This document shows, one piece after another, positions 1 to 8,925 of a stretch of DNA of 43,911 nucleotides (within the stretch, counting starts at the first letter, position 1; every line of letters starts with the position of its first letter). Made by a program: the position numbers and the translations under genes. The stretch is from NCBI GenBank assembly GCA_027488195.1, contig JAIYCD010000027.1, positions 1 through 43,911 of the forward strand, in the 5' to 3' direction. This DNA comes from Acetobacteraceae bacterium. GTDB lineage: Bacteria > Pseudomonadota > Alphaproteobacteria > Acetobacterales > Acetobacteraceae. The notes under the pieces are model-generated. The model saw only the letters and a program-made list of their open reading frames with translations. It did no database searches and was not told the origin of the DNA.

Positions 1-234
1 GCCGAGCGTGCCGGTGGCGCCGGGCCGGTATTCCACCACGACGGGCTGGGCGAGCCGCCGCCCCGCCAGATCGGCCAGGACGCGCAAATGGGTGTCGGCC
101 GAGCCGCCGGGCAGCCAGGGAACCACCAGGCGGATGGGCCGGTTGGGAAAGCCCTGTTGGGCCAGGGCAGGGGTGGCCAAGGGGGGCATGGCCAAGGCGA
201 GGGGGGCGGCGAGCGCGGCGCGGCGGGTCAGCAT
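1..234 (-). CDS. Bug-family tripartite tricarboxylate transporter substrate-binding protein, N-terminal part
   Basis: Only the first 78 codons lie in the window; the gene runs off the left edge. The start ATG at 234 follows a GGAGGA ribosome site. The protein opens with a twin-arginine-like signal peptide (MLTRRAALAAPLALA, cleavage near ALA-QQG). It continues with the typical Bug/TctC start, FPNRPIRLVVPWLPGG followed by VVVEYRPGATG. Family members are periplasmic proteins that bind carboxylates or related small molecules for TctAB-type permeases. They are often scattered as orphans in Acetobacteraceae and Burkholderiales. No TctA or TctB is visible here. The ligand cannot be predicted. The gene is divergent from hisZ. 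Confidence 0.88.
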   Translation of the reverse strand, partial: MLTRRAALAAPLALAMPPLATPALAQQGFPNRPIRLVVPWLPGGSADTHLRVLADLAGRRLAQPVVVEYRPGATGTLG

Positions 235-352
235 GGCGGTTCCTCCGGGGTGTTTTGCCGGAGCATGGCATCCAGCGGGGGCCAGGGTCCATCGCCTTGC
301 GCACCCGCGCATCTTGCCCGCGCGCATCCCCCCTGTCACACATCGCACCCGC

Positions 353-1510
353 ATGAACGATGGACCCACCCCGAACACGCCGCCCGGCCTGCTGCCGGCC
401 GGGCTGATGGACCTGCTGCCGCCCCAGGCGGAGCGGGAGGCCGTGCTCGTCGAAGCCCTGATGGAGGGCTTCGCCCGCCACGGCTATGAGCGGGTGAAGC
501 CGCCCTTGCTGGAATTCGAGGAAGGGCTGCTGGCTGGCTCCGGCGCCGCCGTGGCCGAGCAGACCTTCCGCCTGATGGACCCGGTGAGCCAGCGCATGAT
601 GGGGCTGCGCGCCGACACCACGCCGCAGGTGGCCCGCATCGCCGCCACGCGGCTCGGCCTGCAGCCGCGCCCGCTGCGGCTGTGTTACGCCGGCCAGGTG
701 CTGCGGGTTCGCGGCAGCGAACTCGCCCCCTCGCGCCAGCTGGCCCAGGCCGGTGTCGAGCTCATCGGCGGCGCCGCGCCCGAGGCGGATGCGGAGGTGG
801 CGCTGGTGGCGGCCGAGGCGCTGGCCCGTGTCGGCGTCACCGACATTACGCTGGACGTGACCCTGCCGCGCATGGCCCAGGCGCTGCTCGCCGCCGCCGG
901 GATTGATGACCGCCTGGCCGCCCGTCTGATCCATGCGCTGGACCGCAAGGACGCCGCCGCCGTGGCCGCCCTCGCCGAGGGCGCCGGCCCTGTTGCGCTG
1001 CTGCTGCCCCGCCTGCTGGCCGCCGCCGGCCCCGCGCCTCATGCGCTCGCCGTGCTGCGCGAGGCCGATCTGCCCGAAGCCGCCCGCGCCATCGCCGAGA
1101 ACGCCGCCCGCATCATCGAGGCCATCGCCGCCCGTGCGCCCGGCCTGCGCATCACGCTCGACCCCGTCGAATTCCGGGGCTTCCGCTACCATGTGGGCGT
1201 CGCCTTCACGATCTTCGGCCCCGGCATGTCGGGCGAACTGGCCAAGGGCGGGCGCTACCTCTCGGCGAATGACGAGCCGGCGACGGGCATGACGCTCTAC
1301 CCCGATGCCGTGCTGCGCGCGGCCCCGCCCGCCCCGCCCCGCCCGCGCTGCTTCCTGCCGCTCGGCACGCCCGCCGCCGCAGGTGCCGCGCTGCGTGAGC
1401 AGGGCTTCGCCACCGTCGCGGCGCTGGCCGCCGAGGACGCCCCCGCGGCCCTCCGTTGCACCCATGTCTGGGATGGCGCAAACCCCGTCCCGCTGGTTCA
1501 GAAAGGTTAA
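353..1510 (+). CDS. hisZ: ATP phosphoribosyltransferase regulatory subunit HisZ
   Basis: 385 aa. HisZ is a catalytically inactive paralogue of histidyl-tRNA synthetase. It forms a hetero-octamer with the short form of HisG and controls the first step of histidine synthesis. The sequence shows the class II synthetase-like core: [15 protein letters not shown] at the N-terminus, the motif 2 region [27 protein letters not shown], and [18 protein letters not shown] with a late GGRYL element. The ATG at 353 was chosen because the reading frame upstream is low-complexity and unlike the family, and because it gives the usual 380-390 aa length. The stop is 5 bases before purA, so the two genes are probably co-transcribed. 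No hisG is in the window. Confidence 0.93.
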   Translation: MNDGPTPNTPPGLLPAGLMDLLPPQAEREAVLVEALMEGFARHGYERVKPPLLEFEEGLLAGSGAAVAEQTFRLMDPVSQRMMGLRADTTPQVARIAATRLGLQPRPLRLCYAGQVLRVRGSELAPSRQLAQAGVELIGGAAPEADAEVALVAAEALARVGVTDITLDVTLPRMAQALLAAAGIDDRLAARLIHALDRKDAAAVAALAEGAGPVALLLPRLLAAAGPAPHALAVLREADLPEAARAIAENAARIIEAIAARAPGLRITLDPVEFRGFRYHVGVAFTIFGPGMSGELAKGGRYLSANDEPATGMTLYPDAVLRAAPPAPPRPRCFLPLGTPAAAGAALREQGFATVAALAAEDAPAALRCTHVWDGANPVPLVQKG

Positions 1511-1515
1511 GCGTT

Positions 1516-2805
1516 ATGGCCAATGTCGCCGTGATCGGCGCCCAATGGGGCGACGAGGGCAAGGGCAAGGTGGTGGATTGGCTGGCAAGCCGCGCCGAGA
1601 TCGTGGTGCGCTTCCAGGGCGGCCACAATGCCGGCCACACGCTGGTGGTGGACGGCACCACCTATAAGCTTTCGCTCCTGCCCTCGGGCGTGGTGCGCGG
1701 CAAGCTCGGCGTCATCGGCAATGGCGTGGTGCTCGATCCTGACGCGCTGCTGGGCGAGATCGCGAAGGTCCGCGCCCAGGGCCTGGATGTCGGCCCCCAC
1801 AACCTGCGCATCGCCGACAACGTGCCCCTCATCCTGCCGCTGCACCCCGCGCTCGACCGCGCGCGCGAGGCCGCCCGCGGCGAGGACAAGATCGGCACCA
1901 CCGGGCGCGGCATCGGCCCGGCCTATGAGGACAAGGTCGGCCGCCGCGCGATTCGCCTCTGTGACCTGGCCGAGCCCGAGACGCTCTCCGCCAAGCTCGA
2001 TGAGCTGCTGCTGCACCACAACTCGCTGCTGCGCGGCCTGGGTGCGACGCCCTTCGAGAAGCAGCCGCTGCTCGATGCGCTGCTGGCCCTGGCCCCCCAG
2101 CTGCTGCCCTATGGCGAGCCGGTGTGGGAGCGGCTGGACGCCGCCCGCGCCGAAGGCAAGCGCGTGCTCTTCGAGGGCGCGCAGGCCGTCATGCTCGACG
2201 TGGACCACGGGACCTACCCCTACGTCACCAGCAGCAACACGGTCGCCGGCAATGCGGCGGCGGGTGCCGGCGTGGGCCCGGATTCCATCGGCCTCGTCCT
2301 CGGCATCGCCAAGGCCTATGCGACGCGCGTGGGCTCCGGCCCCTTCCCCTCCGAGCTGCATGACGAGACCGGCCGGCGCCTGGGCGAGCGCGGACATGAA
2401 TTCGGCACCGTCACCGGCCGCCCGCGCCGTTGCGGCTGGTTCGATGCGGCGATGGTGCGCCAGGCGGTGAAGATCGGCGGCGTGAACGGCCTGGTGCTGA
2501 CCAAGCTCGACGTGCTGGACGGCCTTCCCGAATTGAAGATCTGCGTGGGCTACCGCGTGGATGGCGTGGAGATGCGCCATTTGCCGGCCGCCATGCGCGC
2601 CCAGGCCAAGGCCGAGCCGATCTACGAGACGATGGAGGGCTGGTCCGGCTCCACGCGCGGCGCGCGCAGCTACGCGCAGCTTCCCGCCCAGGCGGTCAAG
2701 TATGTGCGCCGCATCGAGGAGCTGGTGGAGGCGCCGGTGATGATGCTCAGCACCTCGCCCGACCGCGACGACACGATCGCGCTGCGCGATCCCTTCGCGG
2801 GCTAG
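1516..2805 (+). CDS. purA: adenylosuccinate synthetase
   Basis: 429 aa, the normal family length. It catalyses the GTP-dependent joining of IMP and aspartate to adenylosuccinate in AMP synthesis, in the cytoplasm. The N-terminal signature [18 protein letters not shown] carries the catalytic Asp13. [13 protein letters not shown] carries His41. [14 protein letters not shown] and [23 protein letters not shown] are further family signatures. The C-terminal [12 protein letters not shown] and [11 protein letters not shown] (NKXD-like) segments bind guanine nucleotide. The frame is open for 20 codons upstream of the start, but the methionine at 1516 is the one that aligns with the family. The gene follows hisZ by 5 bases. 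Confidence 0.97.
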   Translation: MANVAVIGAQWGDEGKGKVVDWLASRAEIVVRFQGGHNAGHTLVVDGTTYKLSLLPSGVVRGKLGVIGNGVVLDPDALLGEIAKVRAQGLDVGPHNLRIADNVPLILPLHPALDRAREAARGEDKIGTTGRGIGPAYEDKVGRRAIRLCDLAEPETLSAKLDELLLHHNSLLRGLGATPFEKQPLLDALLALAPQLLPYGEPVWERLDAARAEGKRVLFEGAQAVMLDVDHGTYPYVTSSNTVAGNAAAGAGVGPDSIGLVLGIAKAYATRVGSGPFPSELHDETGRRLGERGHEFGTVTGRPRRCGWFDAAMVRQAVKIGGVNGLVLTKLDVLDGLPELKICVGYRVDGVEMRHLPAAMRAQAKAEPIYETMEGWSGSTRGARSYAQLPAQAVKYVRRIEELVEAPVMMLSTSPDRDDTIALRDPFAG

Positions 2806-2863
2806 CGCCCGGCACGTCTGCCCGCCTAACCTCTCCGCACAAGAACAGGGCGGGGAGGCCAGA

Positions 2864-4546
2864 ATGAGCGGCGAATCCTTCAAACAGGCGCGGGACCTTC
2901 TCTTCGCGCATCGCGGCGACTACGCGGCGGCGCATCGCGACTTCCGCTGGCCCAGGATAGAGCGCTTCAACTACGCGCTCGACTGGTTCGACGCCGAATT
3001 GGCACGCGGGCCGCTCGGCAACAGCGAGGCGCTGCGCATCCTGGGCGAGGGTGCGACCACCCGCAGCTTCGCCCAGCTCTCCGCCGATTCCAGCCGCCTC
3101 GCCAATGGGCTGCGCGCCATGGGCGTGAAGCGCGGCGACCGCATCCTGATGATGCTGGGCAATATCGCGCCGCTCTGGGAGACGATGCTGGCCGCACAGA
3201 AGCTGGGCGCCGTGGTCATCCCCGCCACCACGCTCCTCACGCCGGCCGACCTGAAGGATCGCTTCGAGCGCGGCCGCGTGCAGCATGTGGTGGCCAATGG
3301 CGCCGATGCGCGGAAATTCGACGGGCTCGATCCCAAGGTCTCGCGCATCGCGGTCGGCGGGGCGCAGGGCTGGGTGGATTACGACGCGCTGCTGGACAAC
3401 AGCGCGGAGTTCACGCCCGAGGGCGTGACGCGGGCGCAGGATCCGCTGCTGCTCTATTTCACCTCCGGCACCACGGCCAAGCCCAAGCTCGTGCTGCATG
3501 ACCAATGCTCCTATCCGGTGGGGCACCTGATCACGATGTATTGGCTGGGCCTGCAGCCCGGCGACCTGCATTTCAACATCTCCTCGCCCGGCTGGGCCAA
3601 GCATGCCTGGAGCAATGTCTTCGCCCCCTGGAATGCGGGCGCGACCATCCTGATCAACAACCAGCCGCGCTTCGATGCGCGCGCGACGCTGGAGACCATG
3701 GCCGCCCATGGGGTGAACACCTTCTGCGCGCCCCCCACCGTCTGGCGCATGATGGTGCAGCAGGACATGGCGCCGCACCGGGGCGCGCTGCGCGAGCTGT
3801 GTTCCGCCGGCGAGCCGCTGAACCCCGAAGTGATCGAGCATGTCCAGAAGATCTGGGGCATGACCATCCGCGAGGGCTATGGCCAGACGGAGACGACGCT
3901 GCAGATCGCGAGCTTCCCGGGCCAGAAGGTGAAGCCCGGCAGCATGGGCCAGGAATCGCCGGGCTATCGCGTCCGCCTGCTGAACCCGGACGACCAGGAG
4001 GTGGAGGAGGGCGAGGTCTCCCTCCTGCTCGACCCACCGCCGATGGGCCTGATGCAGGGCTACCAGAATGATGATGGAAGCTTCATGCCCTTGGGCTCCA
4101 TCGCCTACCGCACCGGCGATGTCGCAACGCGCGATGCGGAGGGCTATTTCACTTACGTCGGCCGCGCGGATGACGTGTTCAAGGCGTCCGACTACCGCAT
4201 CTCGCCCTTCGAGCTGGAAAGCGCGTTGATCGAGCATGAAGCGGTGGTCGAAGCCGCCGTGGTGCCCGCGCCAGATGCGGTGCGCCTGGCCGTGCCCAAG
4301 GCCTATCTCGTGCTGGCCGAGGGCGTGGAGGCGGATCGCGCCACCATGCTCAGCATCTTCCAGCACCTGCGCGAGCGCCTGTCACCCTATAAGCGCCTGC
4401 GCCGGCTGGAGGTCTATGACCTGCCCAAGACCATCTCGGGCAAGATCCGCCGCGTGGAGCTGCGCCAGCTGGAGGAGAAGCGCTTCGCCACCGGCACGCG
4501 TGGGGAGGCCGAGTTCCGCGAGGAGGATTTCCCGGAGTTGCGCTGA
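2864..4546 (+). CDS. AMP-binding acyl-CoA synthetase (medium-chain/aryl type)
   Basis: 560 aa ANL-superfamily ligase that activates a carboxylic acid as an acyl-adenylate and then transfers it to CoA. Motifs in order: phosphate loop YFTSGTTAKPK (198-208), A5 motif YGQTETT (339-345), YRTGD (416-419 region), hinge RADDVFKASDYRIS (434-447), and the C-terminal catalytic lysine in PKTISGKIRR (Lys527). The VFAPWNAGA and SPGWAKHAWS segments resemble the MACS/aryl-CoA ligase group rather than long-chain ligases. The substrate cannot be read from sequence. Its stop overlaps the start of the next gene (TGATG), so the two are likely translationally coupled. No signal peptide; cytoplasmic. Confidence 0.92.
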   Translation: MSGESFKQARDLLFAHRGDYAAAHRDFRWPRIERFNYALDWFDAELARGPLGNSEALRILGEGATTRSFAQLSADSSRLANGLRAMGVKRGDRILMMLGNIAPLWETMLAAQKLGAVVIPATTLLTPADLKDRFERGRVQHVVANGADARKFDGLDPKVSRIAVGGAQGWVDYDALLDNSAEFTPEGVTRAQDPLLLYFTSGTTAKPKLVLHDQCSYPVGHLITMYWLGLQPGDLHFNISSPGWAKHAWSNVFAPWNAGATILINNQPRFDARATLETMAAHGVNTFCAPPTVWRMMVQQDMAPHRGALRELCSAGEPLNPEVIEHVQKIWGMTIREGYGQTETTLQIASFPGQKVKPGSMGQESPGYRVRLLNPDDQEVEEGEVSLLLDPPPMGLMQGYQNDDGSFMPLGSIAYRTGDVATRDAEGYFTYVGRADDVFKASDYRISPFELESALIEHEAVVEAAVVPAPDAVRLAVPKAYLVLAEGVEADRATMLSIFQHLRERLSPYKRLRRLEVYDLPKTISGKIRRVELRQLEEKRFATGTRGEAEFREEDFPELR

Positions 4547-5841
4547 TGCTGAGCGATCCCTACGGCCTGCCCGTGACCACCGCCTCCCCGGCGGCGCGCG
4601 ATGCCCATGCGCTGGGGCTGGACCGGCTGCTCACGCAATATGACGGCATCGTGGAGGCCTTCGAGGCCGCCATCGCCGCCGATCCCGGCTTCGCGCTCGC
4701 GCATGTCGGCCGCGCCCAGGGGCTGATGCTGCGCGGCGATACGGCCGAGGCCGCCGCCGCCCTGGCCACCGCCGAATCCCTCACGGGCGGGATCACGCCG
4801 CGCGAGGCGAGCCAGATCGCCTTCTACCGGACGCTGATGACCCGCCCGATCGAGGCCGCGATCGCGGCGCTGGAGGCGCATGTCGAAGCCTGGCCGCGCG
4901 ATGCGATGGTGCTGAACACCAATGCCAACCCGAACGGCCTGCTCGGCTCCTCCGGCCAGGTCGGGCAGAAGGCGCGGCTGGCGGCGATGATGGACCGCCT
5001 CGCGCCGCATTACGCGGGCGATTGGTGGTTCGCCTCCGCCCACGCCATGGCGCTGAACGAGACCGGCCAGCACGCCGCGGCGCGCGACCGCATCGAGGCA
5101 TCCTTCGCGCAACGGCCGGACAGCGCCTGGGTCGCGCATTCGCGGGCGCATCTCTGCTACGAGCAGGGCGAGACCGGGGCGGCGCGCGACTTCCTGCGCG
5201 GCTGGCTCGCGGCCTATCCGCGCGGCGGCGTGCTGTACGGGCATCTGCACTGGCATCTCGCACTGGGCGATCTGGAAGCGGGCGAGACGGAATCGGCACG
5301 CGCCCTTTACCGCGCGGCCTTTTCGCTCGATGGCGGCAGCGGCACGGCGCGGCAGAAACTCCAGGATGCGACCTCCTTCCTGTGGCGCTGGGAACTCGCC
5401 GGCCACCCGCGCGACGATGCGGCCTGGGCGAGCCTGCGCGACTTCGCCCGCGCGCATTTCCCGAAACCCGGCATCGCCTTCGCCGACCTGCATGTGATGC
5501 TGGCCGAGGCCGTGGCCGGCGATGCCGAGGCGCTGGAGGCGCGCATCGCGCAGATGGCGGCGCTGGAGCGGGCGGGGCGCTATCCGTCCGGCCCCGTGAT
5601 CCCGGCCGTCTCGCGCGCCTTCCTGGCCTATGGGCGAGGCGAGTTCGGCGCGGCGATCACGACGCTGGAACCCATCCTGGCGCAAAGCGAGCGCATCGGC
5701 GGCAGCCGCGCCCAGACGGATCTCGTCGAGTTCACCCTGCTCAGCGCCTGCGCTCAGGCCGGGCGGGCCGGCGATTTGCGCCGCATCCTGGCGCGCCGCC
5801 GGCCGGGCCCCGCGCCGGTTCCCGTCGCCGCCGCGGATTGA
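4546..5841 (+). CDS. tetratricopeptide-repeat protein, TTC38-like
   Basis: 431 aa, all-helical and Ala/Glu/Arg rich, with no signal peptide or membrane segment. Repeated helix pairs of TPR type are visible: residues about 38-70 (EAFEAAIAADPGFALAHVGRAQ), 160-200 (WFASAHAMALNETGQHAAA), 200-225, 230-260 and 355-380. The order, and the conserved-looking GDWWFASAHAMALNETG and LHWHLALGDLEAG segments, resemble the TTC38 family of uncharacterised TPR proteins. The ATG overlaps the stop of the acyl-CoA synthetase by one base, so it probably works with or near that enzyme. Its actual role is not known. The alternative is a generic TPR scaffold. Confidence 0.8.
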   Translation: MLSDPYGLPVTTASPAARDAHALGLDRLLTQYDGIVEAFEAAIAADPGFALAHVGRAQGLMLRGDTAEAAAALATAESLTGGITPREASQIAFYRTLMTRPIEAAIAALEAHVEAWPRDAMVLNTNANPNGLLGSSGQVGQKARLAAMMDRLAPHYAGDWWFASAHAMALNETGQHAAARDRIEASFAQRPDSAWVAHSRAHLCYEQGETGAARDFLRGWLAAYPRGGVLYGHLHWHLALGDLEAGETESARALYRAAFSLDGGSGTARQKLQDATSFLWRWELAGHPRDDAAWASLRDFARAHFPKPGIAFADLHVMLAEAVAGDAEALEARIAQMAALERAGRYPSGPVIPAVSRAFLAYGRGEFGAAITTLEPILAQSERIGGSRAQTDLVEFTLLSACAQAGRAGDLRRILARRRPGPAPVPVAAAD

Positions 5842-5945
5842 GGCGGCATGGAGGCTGGCAATGACCGGGATCGATGGCACCGATTGGCGGGCCAGCCCGG
5901 GTTGGGGCAACCCCCACCACGGCAGACACCAGAGGCGTTCCCGAG

Positions 5946-6347
5946 ATGTTCAAGTTATCCGCATCGACGCTGTTGGCCGGCCTGGCCATCGCCCTGCCCG
6001 CCCAGGCGCAATTCGCCATCCCCTCCTCGGCGATCACCCTGAACTACACCAACAACAATGGCTGAACGCTCTCCGCCCGGCAGGTCTATTCGCTCGGCAC
6101 GGACCAGCTGGTCGTCAGCCTCAACAACGACGACGCGACCAAGTGGATTTCCTTCAGCGTGAGCGTCGCGATCCGCGGCACGGGCTTCAACCGCACCATC
6201 ACCAGTGGCTCCACGGGCGCCCTGGTCGTCCCGATCCGCAGCCTGACGCCGGCCCTGCCCACCAGCCTGGCCAATGGCGCGGCCACCGTGACCATCGACA
6301 GCTGCTCCGAAGCGCCCAACCCCAACCAGCGCCGCAACTGGCGCTGA
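5946..6347 (+). pseudogene. small secreted protein gene interrupted by one in-frame TGA
   Basis: The frame starts with a clear Sec signal peptide (MFKLSASTLLAGLAIALPAQAQ) and runs 39 codons to a TGA at 6063-6065. The same frame then stays open for another 93 codons to a TGA at 6345-6347. The part after the stop is protein-like and continues naturally, with a polar, beta-rich, Thr/Ser/Asn-rich composition (VYSLGTDQLVVSLNNDDA, then SVSVAIRGTGFNRT). A Trp at codon 40 (TGG to TGA, giving NGWTLSARQ) would restore a 133-aa exported protein. I do not recognise the family. Options are a recent nonsense mutation, a sequencing error or readthrough. No selenocysteine genes are in the window. Confidence 0.7.
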
Positions 6348-6393
6348 GCCGCGCCCAGGTGACGCGGCCCGCGCACAAGGGCATCCTGGGGAC

Positions 6394-7788
6394 ATGACAC
6401 AGACCGACCCCGCCCTGATGGAAGCCGAGCAGCTGCTCGGCCTCTACGCCCGCCGCGCCCTCTCGCCGGTCGAGGCCTTGAAGGCCGTCACCGAGCGAAT
6501 CGCGCGGATGAACCCCTGGGTGAACGCCTTCGCCGCGCTCAACCCACGCGCCCTGCAGCAGGCGGGCGAGAGCGAGGCGCGCTGGGCCGCCGGGCGCCCG
6601 CAAGGCCCGCTGGATGGCGTGCCGGTGACGGTGAAGGACCTGCTGAACGTGGCCGGCTTTCCCACGCGGCGCGGCAGCCGCACGACGGAAGCCACCCCCG
6701 CCACCGAGGATGCGCCCGCCGTGCTGGGCCTGAAGCTCGCGGGTGCCGTCATCATCGGCAAGACGACGACCACCGAATTCGGCTGGAAATCCCCGGGCGA
6801 TTGCCCGCTCCACGGCATCACCCGCAACCCCTGGAATCGCGAGCGCACGCCGGGCGGCTCGTCGAGCGGCGCGGGGGCGGCGGCGGCGGCCTGCTTCGGG
6901 CCGCTGCATATCGGCACGGATGCCGGCGGCTCCATCCGTATCCCGGCCGCCTTCTGCGGCGTGGTGGGCGTGAAGCCGAGCTTCGGGCGCATCCCGCAAT
7001 GGCCGCTCGGCGCCTTCGCCAATGTCGCCGTCGCCGGCCCCATGGCGCGCAGCGTGCGCGATGCCGCGCTGATGATGAACGCCATGGCCCGGCATGACCT
7101 GCGCGACCCCTTCAGCCTGCCGGATGACAAGCGCGACTGGCGGGACGGCATCGAGGAGGGCGTGCGCGGCCTGCGCGTGGCCATCGTGCGCCGCATGGGT
7201 TTCGACGCGCCGCTCGACGCCGAGGGCGAGACGGCGCTGATGCAGGCGGCCGAGGCGCTGAAAGCCGCCGGCGCCATCATCGAGGAGGCGGACCCGCTCC
7301 TGCCCGACACCCGCGCCATCTTCGGCCGCGTCTGGGGTGTCGCGCTGTCCCGCCTGGTCGCCTCCGTGCCGGAGGAGAAGCGCCACCTGCTGGATGACGG
7401 CATCGCCGGGGTCGCCGCCGCCGAAGGCGTGATGAGCGCCGTGGATTTCCTGGGCGCCGACGCGCTGCGCATCGAGGCGGCGCACGCCATGGCGCGCTTC
7501 CACCAGCGTTACGACATCATGCTCACGCCCTGCACGCCGACGGCCGCCTTCGCCGCCGACCAGCCGACGATCGACCCGCGCATGTCCCTCTGGCGGGACT
7601 GGGCGCCCTGGACCTTCACCCACAACCTGACGCGCCAGCCCGCGATTTCCGTGCCGGTGGGCCTCGATTCCGAGGGCATGCCGCGGGCCGTGCAGGTGGC
7701 GGCGGCGCTCTATCGCGACGACCTCTGTTTCCGGGCCGCGCGGGCCATCGAAATTGCGCTCCAGTCACCCGCCGCACCCGTCTTGTAA
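6394..7788 (+). CDS. amidase-signature family hydrolase
   Basis: 464 aa, the usual size of stand-alone amidases. Residues 70-200 hold the amidase signature with the Ser-cisSer-Lys triad: Lys81 in VTVKDLLNVAG, Ser156 in TPGGSSSGAGAA and the nucleophile Ser180 in TDAGGSIRIPA. It hydrolyses a carboxamide to the acid and ammonia; the substrate is unknown. The Cys-rich or tRNA-binding features of GatA are not evident, and no gatB or gatC is adjacent, so GatA is unlikely. It lies 52 bases upstream of an FAH-family gene and near a Bug binding protein, which suggests use of an imported amide or cyclic amide. Cytoplasmic. Confidence 0.92.
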   Translation: MTQTDPALMEAEQLLGLYARRALSPVEALKAVTERIARMNPWVNAFAALNPRALQQAGESEARWAAGRPQGPLDGVPVTVKDLLNVAGFPTRRGSRTTEATPATEDAPAVLGLKLAGAVIIGKTTTTEFGWKSPGDCPLHGITRNPWNRERTPGGSSSGAGAAAAACFGPLHIGTDAGGSIRIPAAFCGVVGVKPSFGRIPQWPLGAFANVAVAGPMARSVRDAALMMNAMARHDLRDPFSLPDDKRDWRDGIEEGVRGLRVAIVRRMGFDAPLDAEGETALMQAAEALKAAGAIIEEADPLLPDTRAIFGRVWGVALSRLVASVPEEKRHLLDDGIAGVAAAEGVMSAVDFLGADALRIEAAHAMARFHQRYDIMLTPCTPTAAFAADQPTIDPRMSLWRDWAPWTFTHNLTRQPAISVPVGLDSEGMPRAVQVAAALYRDDLCFRAARAIEIALQSPAAPVL

Positions 7789-7840
7789 CGTTCACGAAAA
7801 GATGCTTCACCCCCGCCACTCAATGTGACGGGAGCATGAC

Positions 7841-8698
7841 GTGCGGCTTGTGACGTTCACCGATGGCATGGGGGCCCGTGTCGGAGCCCTTGATTCCTCG
7901 GGCGCCGTGCGTGACATCACCGCCACCGATTCCTCCCTGCCGCGGGACATGCTGGGCCTGATCGCATCCGGCCGCATGCCCGTCATCGGGAACGCGCCGG
8001 TCGTGCCCGAGGCGCGGCTGCTGGCGCCCATTCCGCGCACGCCGAAGAACGTCTTCTGCGTCGGCAAGAACTACCACGAGCACGCCAAGGAATTCGCGGG
8101 CTCCGGCTTCGATGGCGGCGCCAAGGATGTGGTGCCCCCCTTCCCCGTCGTGTTCAGCAAGCCGCATACCAGCATCATCGCGACCGGCGAGCCCATCCTC
8201 GGCCATCTCGATCCGACGGGCGGCCTGGATTACGAGGGCGAACTCGGCGTCGTGATCGGCAAGGGCGGCCGCGGCATCAGCAAGGCCGATTCGCTCAAGC
8301 ATGTCTTCGGCTACACCATCATCAACGACGTCACGGCGCGGCATCTGCAGAAGCGCCACAGCCAATGGGTGCTGGGCAAGGGGCTGGACAGCTTCTGCCC
8401 CATGGGCCCCGCCATCCTGACGGCCGATGAAGTGCCCGACCCCACCAGGCTCACCCTCACCACCTGGGTGAATGGGGAGCAGCGGCAGCACGCCCCCGTC
8501 AGCGACCTGATCTTCGACATTCCGACGCTGATCGAGGCGATCAGCGCCGGCATCACGCTGGAGCCGGGTGACGTGATCGCGACCGGTACGCCGGCCGGTG
8601 TCGGCATCGGCTTTTCGCCGCCACGCTTCCTCGCCTCCGGCGATGTCGTGCGGATTGAGGTTCCCGGAATTGGAATTCTTGAGAATCGAGTAGCCTGA
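7841..8698 (+). CDS. fumarylacetoacetate hydrolase family protein
   Basis: 285 aa. The FAH/MhpD fold is clear: CVGKNYHEHAKEF (73-85), PPFPVVFSKPHTSI (99-112), and the metal-binding YEGELGVVIGKGGR with Glu132 and Glu134. Asp163 lies in YTIINDVTARHLQ, followed by GKGLDSFCPMGPAI and IATGTPAGVG. Members are Mg/Mn-dependent hydrolases, decarboxylases or isomerases acting on acylpyruvates and aromatic ring-cleavage products. The start is GTG with GGGAG six bases upstream; an in-frame ATG nearby occurs only at codon 10. It is probably in a unit with the upstream amidase. The exact reaction is undetermined. Confidence 0.92.
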   Translation: MRLVTFTDGMGARVGALDSSGAVRDITATDSSLPRDMLGLIASGRMPVIGNAPVVPEARLLAPIPRTPKNVFCVGKNYHEHAKEFAGSGFDGGAKDVVPPFPVVFSKPHTSIIATGEPILGHLDPTGGLDYEGELGVVIGKGGRGISKADSLKHVFGYTIINDVTARHLQKRHSQWVLGKGLDSFCPMGPAILTADEVPDPTRLTLTTWVNGEQRQHAPVSDLIFDIPTLIEAISAGITLEPGDVIATGTPAGVGIGFSPPRFLASGDVVRIEVPGIGILENRVA

Positions 8699-8748
8699 AT
8701 CTTCAATTGCGACTAAAGCGTGACAACCTTCGGTGGGAGGAAAGAATT

Positions 8749-8925
8749 TTGCGCGGTCCGAGCTGCTTGCCCATGCTGCGTCGCCGTCCCTTGACGGCAA
8801 CGCAGATTTGCACCCTCCCCGAGCAGGCGCCCCGCGCGGCTGCCTTCTATGAGCCGCCGCGGGATGACCTGCCGCAGCAGCCATCCCACCTGACCGAAGA
8901 CCGCGAAACCGCCGCCGCCGCATGA
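8749..8925 (+). CDS. possible small leader ORF overlapping the next gene
   Basis: 58 codons beginning with TTG at 8749. A strong GGGAGGA ribosome site lies seven to eight bases upstream, in an otherwise AT-richer spacer. Its TGA overlaps the ATG of the downstream binding-protein gene (ATGA). The peptide is Pro/Arg/Ala rich with no recognisable domain or signal. Third-position GC is about 80%, so composition neither proves nor excludes coding. Translation could couple ribosomes onto the poorly preceded downstream start. It could equally be chance. Confidence 0.27.
   Translation: MRGPSCLPMLRRRPLTATQICTLPEQAPRAAAFYEPPRDDLPQQPSHLTEDRETAAAA

Noticed and set aside
1507-2883. 458-codon minus-strand frame opposite purA
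   Set aside because: purA is unmistakable on the plus strand; the antisense translation is low-complexity.
5946-6347. Selenocysteine at the in-frame TGA
   Set aside because: The product is a small exported protein with no redox motif, no SECIS-like hairpin is evident just after the TGA, and no sel genes are in the window. A Trp-to-stop change is simpler.
6394-7788. GatA subunit of the glutamyl-tRNA amidotransferase
   Set aside because: No gatB or gatC neighbours and divergent sequence outside the amidase signature; a stand-alone amidase is the safer call.
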